Origin: Armatimonadota bacterium
GTDB taxonomy: Bacteria; Armatimonadota; JAAZEB01
DNA length: 7,159 bases
Assembly: GCA_012841485.1 (NCBI GenBank)
Contig: DUUU01000646.1
Coordinates: 1-7,159 of the forward strand
Direction: 5' to 3'
Shown here: positions 6,461 to 7,159 of the stretch, in pieces
Numbering within the stretch: position 1 is the stretch's first letter
How the letters are laid out: each line of letters opens with the position of its first letter
Translations under genes and position numbers: made by a program
The notes under the pieces: model-generated
The model's database searches: none
Told to the model about the DNA's origin: nothing
The model's input: the letters and a program-made list of their open reading frames with translations, nothing else

Positions 6461-7129
6461 ATGAAAGAGGAGTTTCATGAGGAGCGGCGAGCGGTCGCCC
6501 GTTGCATGCGGCGCGTTTACCGCTTGCGGCTGACCAGCGCGACGGGCGGAAATATCTCGTGTCGCGCGGGCGCGGACCGGTTTGCTATCACTCCCAGCGG
6601 CATCGATAAGGCGCGCATCCGGGCGCGTGAAGTGGGGCTCATCGACCTCGAAGGCCGGAACCTCACCCCCGAGCTGAAGCCCAGCTGCGAGTGGCTGATG
6701 CACCTGCGGATTTACCAGCGTTACCCGTCGGTTGGCGCCATCGTCCACGCCCACCCCGTTACCCTCAGCGCCTTCTCCTGCGCCGAGACCCCGATCGATA
6801 TCGGGCTCCTCTCGGAGACGTACGCCCTTCTCGATCCGCCGGTGGTCGCTCCCTACGCCCTGATGGGTACCGAGGAGTTGGCGGAGATCGTCGCGGAGTG
6901 CGCCGGGCGCTCGTCCGCGATCCTCCTGCGCAACCACGCGGTGGTCACCACGGGGGCGAATCTGATGCAGGCGTTCAGCCGGCTGGAGGTACTGGAAGAG
7001 GCGGCCCGGGTGACGCTGATCACCCGCCAGCTCGAGGGGGTCCGTGGGCTCTCGCCAGAGCAGCGCGCCGAGTTGGACCGTTTCATGGGGCGCGACGTCC
7101 GCCCGGCGAAGACGGACGAGCTTCCATGA
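6461..7129 (+). CDS. Class II aldolase/adducin family protein (sugar-phosphate aldolase or epimerase type)
   Basis: The 222-residue protein has the compact single-domain size of class II aldolase/adducin enzymes such as L-fuculose-1-phosphate aldolase and L-ribulose-5-phosphate 4-epimerase. Expected motifs occur in order: TGGNIS (28-33) and TPSG (44-47), which bind phosphate in the family; KPSCEW with acidic residue Glu77, equivalent to the catalytic Glu73 of fuculose aldolase; VHAHP with zinc ligands His96 and His98; and LLRNHAVV with the third zinc ligand His159. The metal site therefore looks complete. KPSCE has Cys76 where Ser is common (KPSSE). The start is ATG at 6461, 7 nt after GAGAGG (6448-6453). 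The stop TGA (7127-7129) overlaps the ATG of a following reading frame, indicating an operon to the right. Whether the substrate is fuculose-, rhamnulose-, ribulose- or methylthioribulose-phosphate cannot be decided. Confidence 0.92.
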   Translation: MKEEFHEERRAVARCMRRVYRLRLTSATGGNISCRAGADRFAITPSGIDKARIRAREVGLIDLEGRNLTPELKPSCEWLMHLRIYQRYPSVGAIVHAHPVTLSAFSCAETPIDIGLLSETYALLDPPVVAPYALMGTEELAEIVAECAGRSSAILLRNHAVVTTGANLMQAFSRLEVLEEAARVTLITRQLEGVRGLSPEQRAELDRFMGRDVRPAKTDELP

Positions 7130-7159
7130 ATCGTGTTGCCCAGAGCGTGACTCCCTTCC
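7126..7159 (+). CDS. Start of a probable downstream gene, cut by the window edge
   Basis: The aldolase stop and a new ATG share the sequence ATGA (7126-7129), the classic 4-nt overlap of translationally coupled genes. Eleven codons are visible, MNRVAQSVTPF. N-termini ending in TPF are typical of PhnB-like VOC-family (glyoxalase-type) proteins, but eleven residues are far too few to identify a family. The upstream GGACGAG is only a weak Shine-Dalgarno match, consistent with coupling. Confidence 0.4.
   Translation, partial: MNRVAQSVTPF

Noticed and set aside
1..7159. Possible mobile element, CRISPR array, toxin-antitoxin pair or phage cassette
   Set aside because: No transposase, integrase or phage motifs, no regularly spaced repeats, no tRNA-like attachment site and no small paired genes were seen on either strand. 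Composition looks uniform throughout.

Overview
The window is GC-rich bacterial chromosomal DNA with short intergenic gaps, GC-rich hairpins and strong Shine-Dalgarno sites. It carries five complete protein-coding genes on the minus strand. One complete gene, plus the first codons of a probable second, lies on the plus strand at the right edge. No rRNA, tRNA, insertion sequence, CRISPR array, phage gene or other mobile element was seen. The GC-rich, thermophile-like style of the proteins is compatible with Chloroflexota (Thermomicrobia, Sphaerobacter-like) or a similar high-GC lineage. This is an impression from protein character, not a demonstrated assignment.

Layout, left to right. At 1-53 there is a strong 16-bp hairpin that ends the first gene. 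At 54-1049 (minus) lies a sugar phosphate isomerase/epimerase-like TIM-barrel protein with its own GTG start, a strong SD and a candidate promoter near 1148-1176. At 1249-3481 (minus) lies a two-component operon: an OmpR/PhoB-type response regulator first (2792-3481), then a membrane histidine kinase (1249-2763), driven by a good sigma70-like promoter at 3506-3534. At 3746-4681 (minus) lies a lipoprotein with a low-complexity linker and a beta-rich domain of unknown function, followed by two GC-rich hairpins. At 4759-6186 (minus) lies an aspartase/fumarase superfamily enzyme, best read as aspartate ammonia-lyase. A divergent spacer of about 270 bp separates it from a class II aldolase/adducin-type protein at 6461-7129 (plus). 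The stop codon of that gene overlaps the ATG of a further reading frame that leaves the window.

How the genes fit together. The kinase and regulator clearly form one signalling pair, but nothing in the sequence identifies the signal or the target genes. The isomerase and the aldolase belong to families that act on small sugars and sugar phosphates, yet they sit at opposite ends and in different transcription units, so a shared pathway is not supported. The aspartase would connect aspartate to fumarate and ammonia. The lipoprotein is the least understood gene. It lies directly downstream of the aspartase (77-bp gap) and directly upstream of the two-component operon, so it could be read through from aspA or be separately promoted. 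Overall this looks like an ordinary housekeeping and accessory-metabolism region. I found no convincing evidence of a new multi-gene system, and the findings below are mostly modest.
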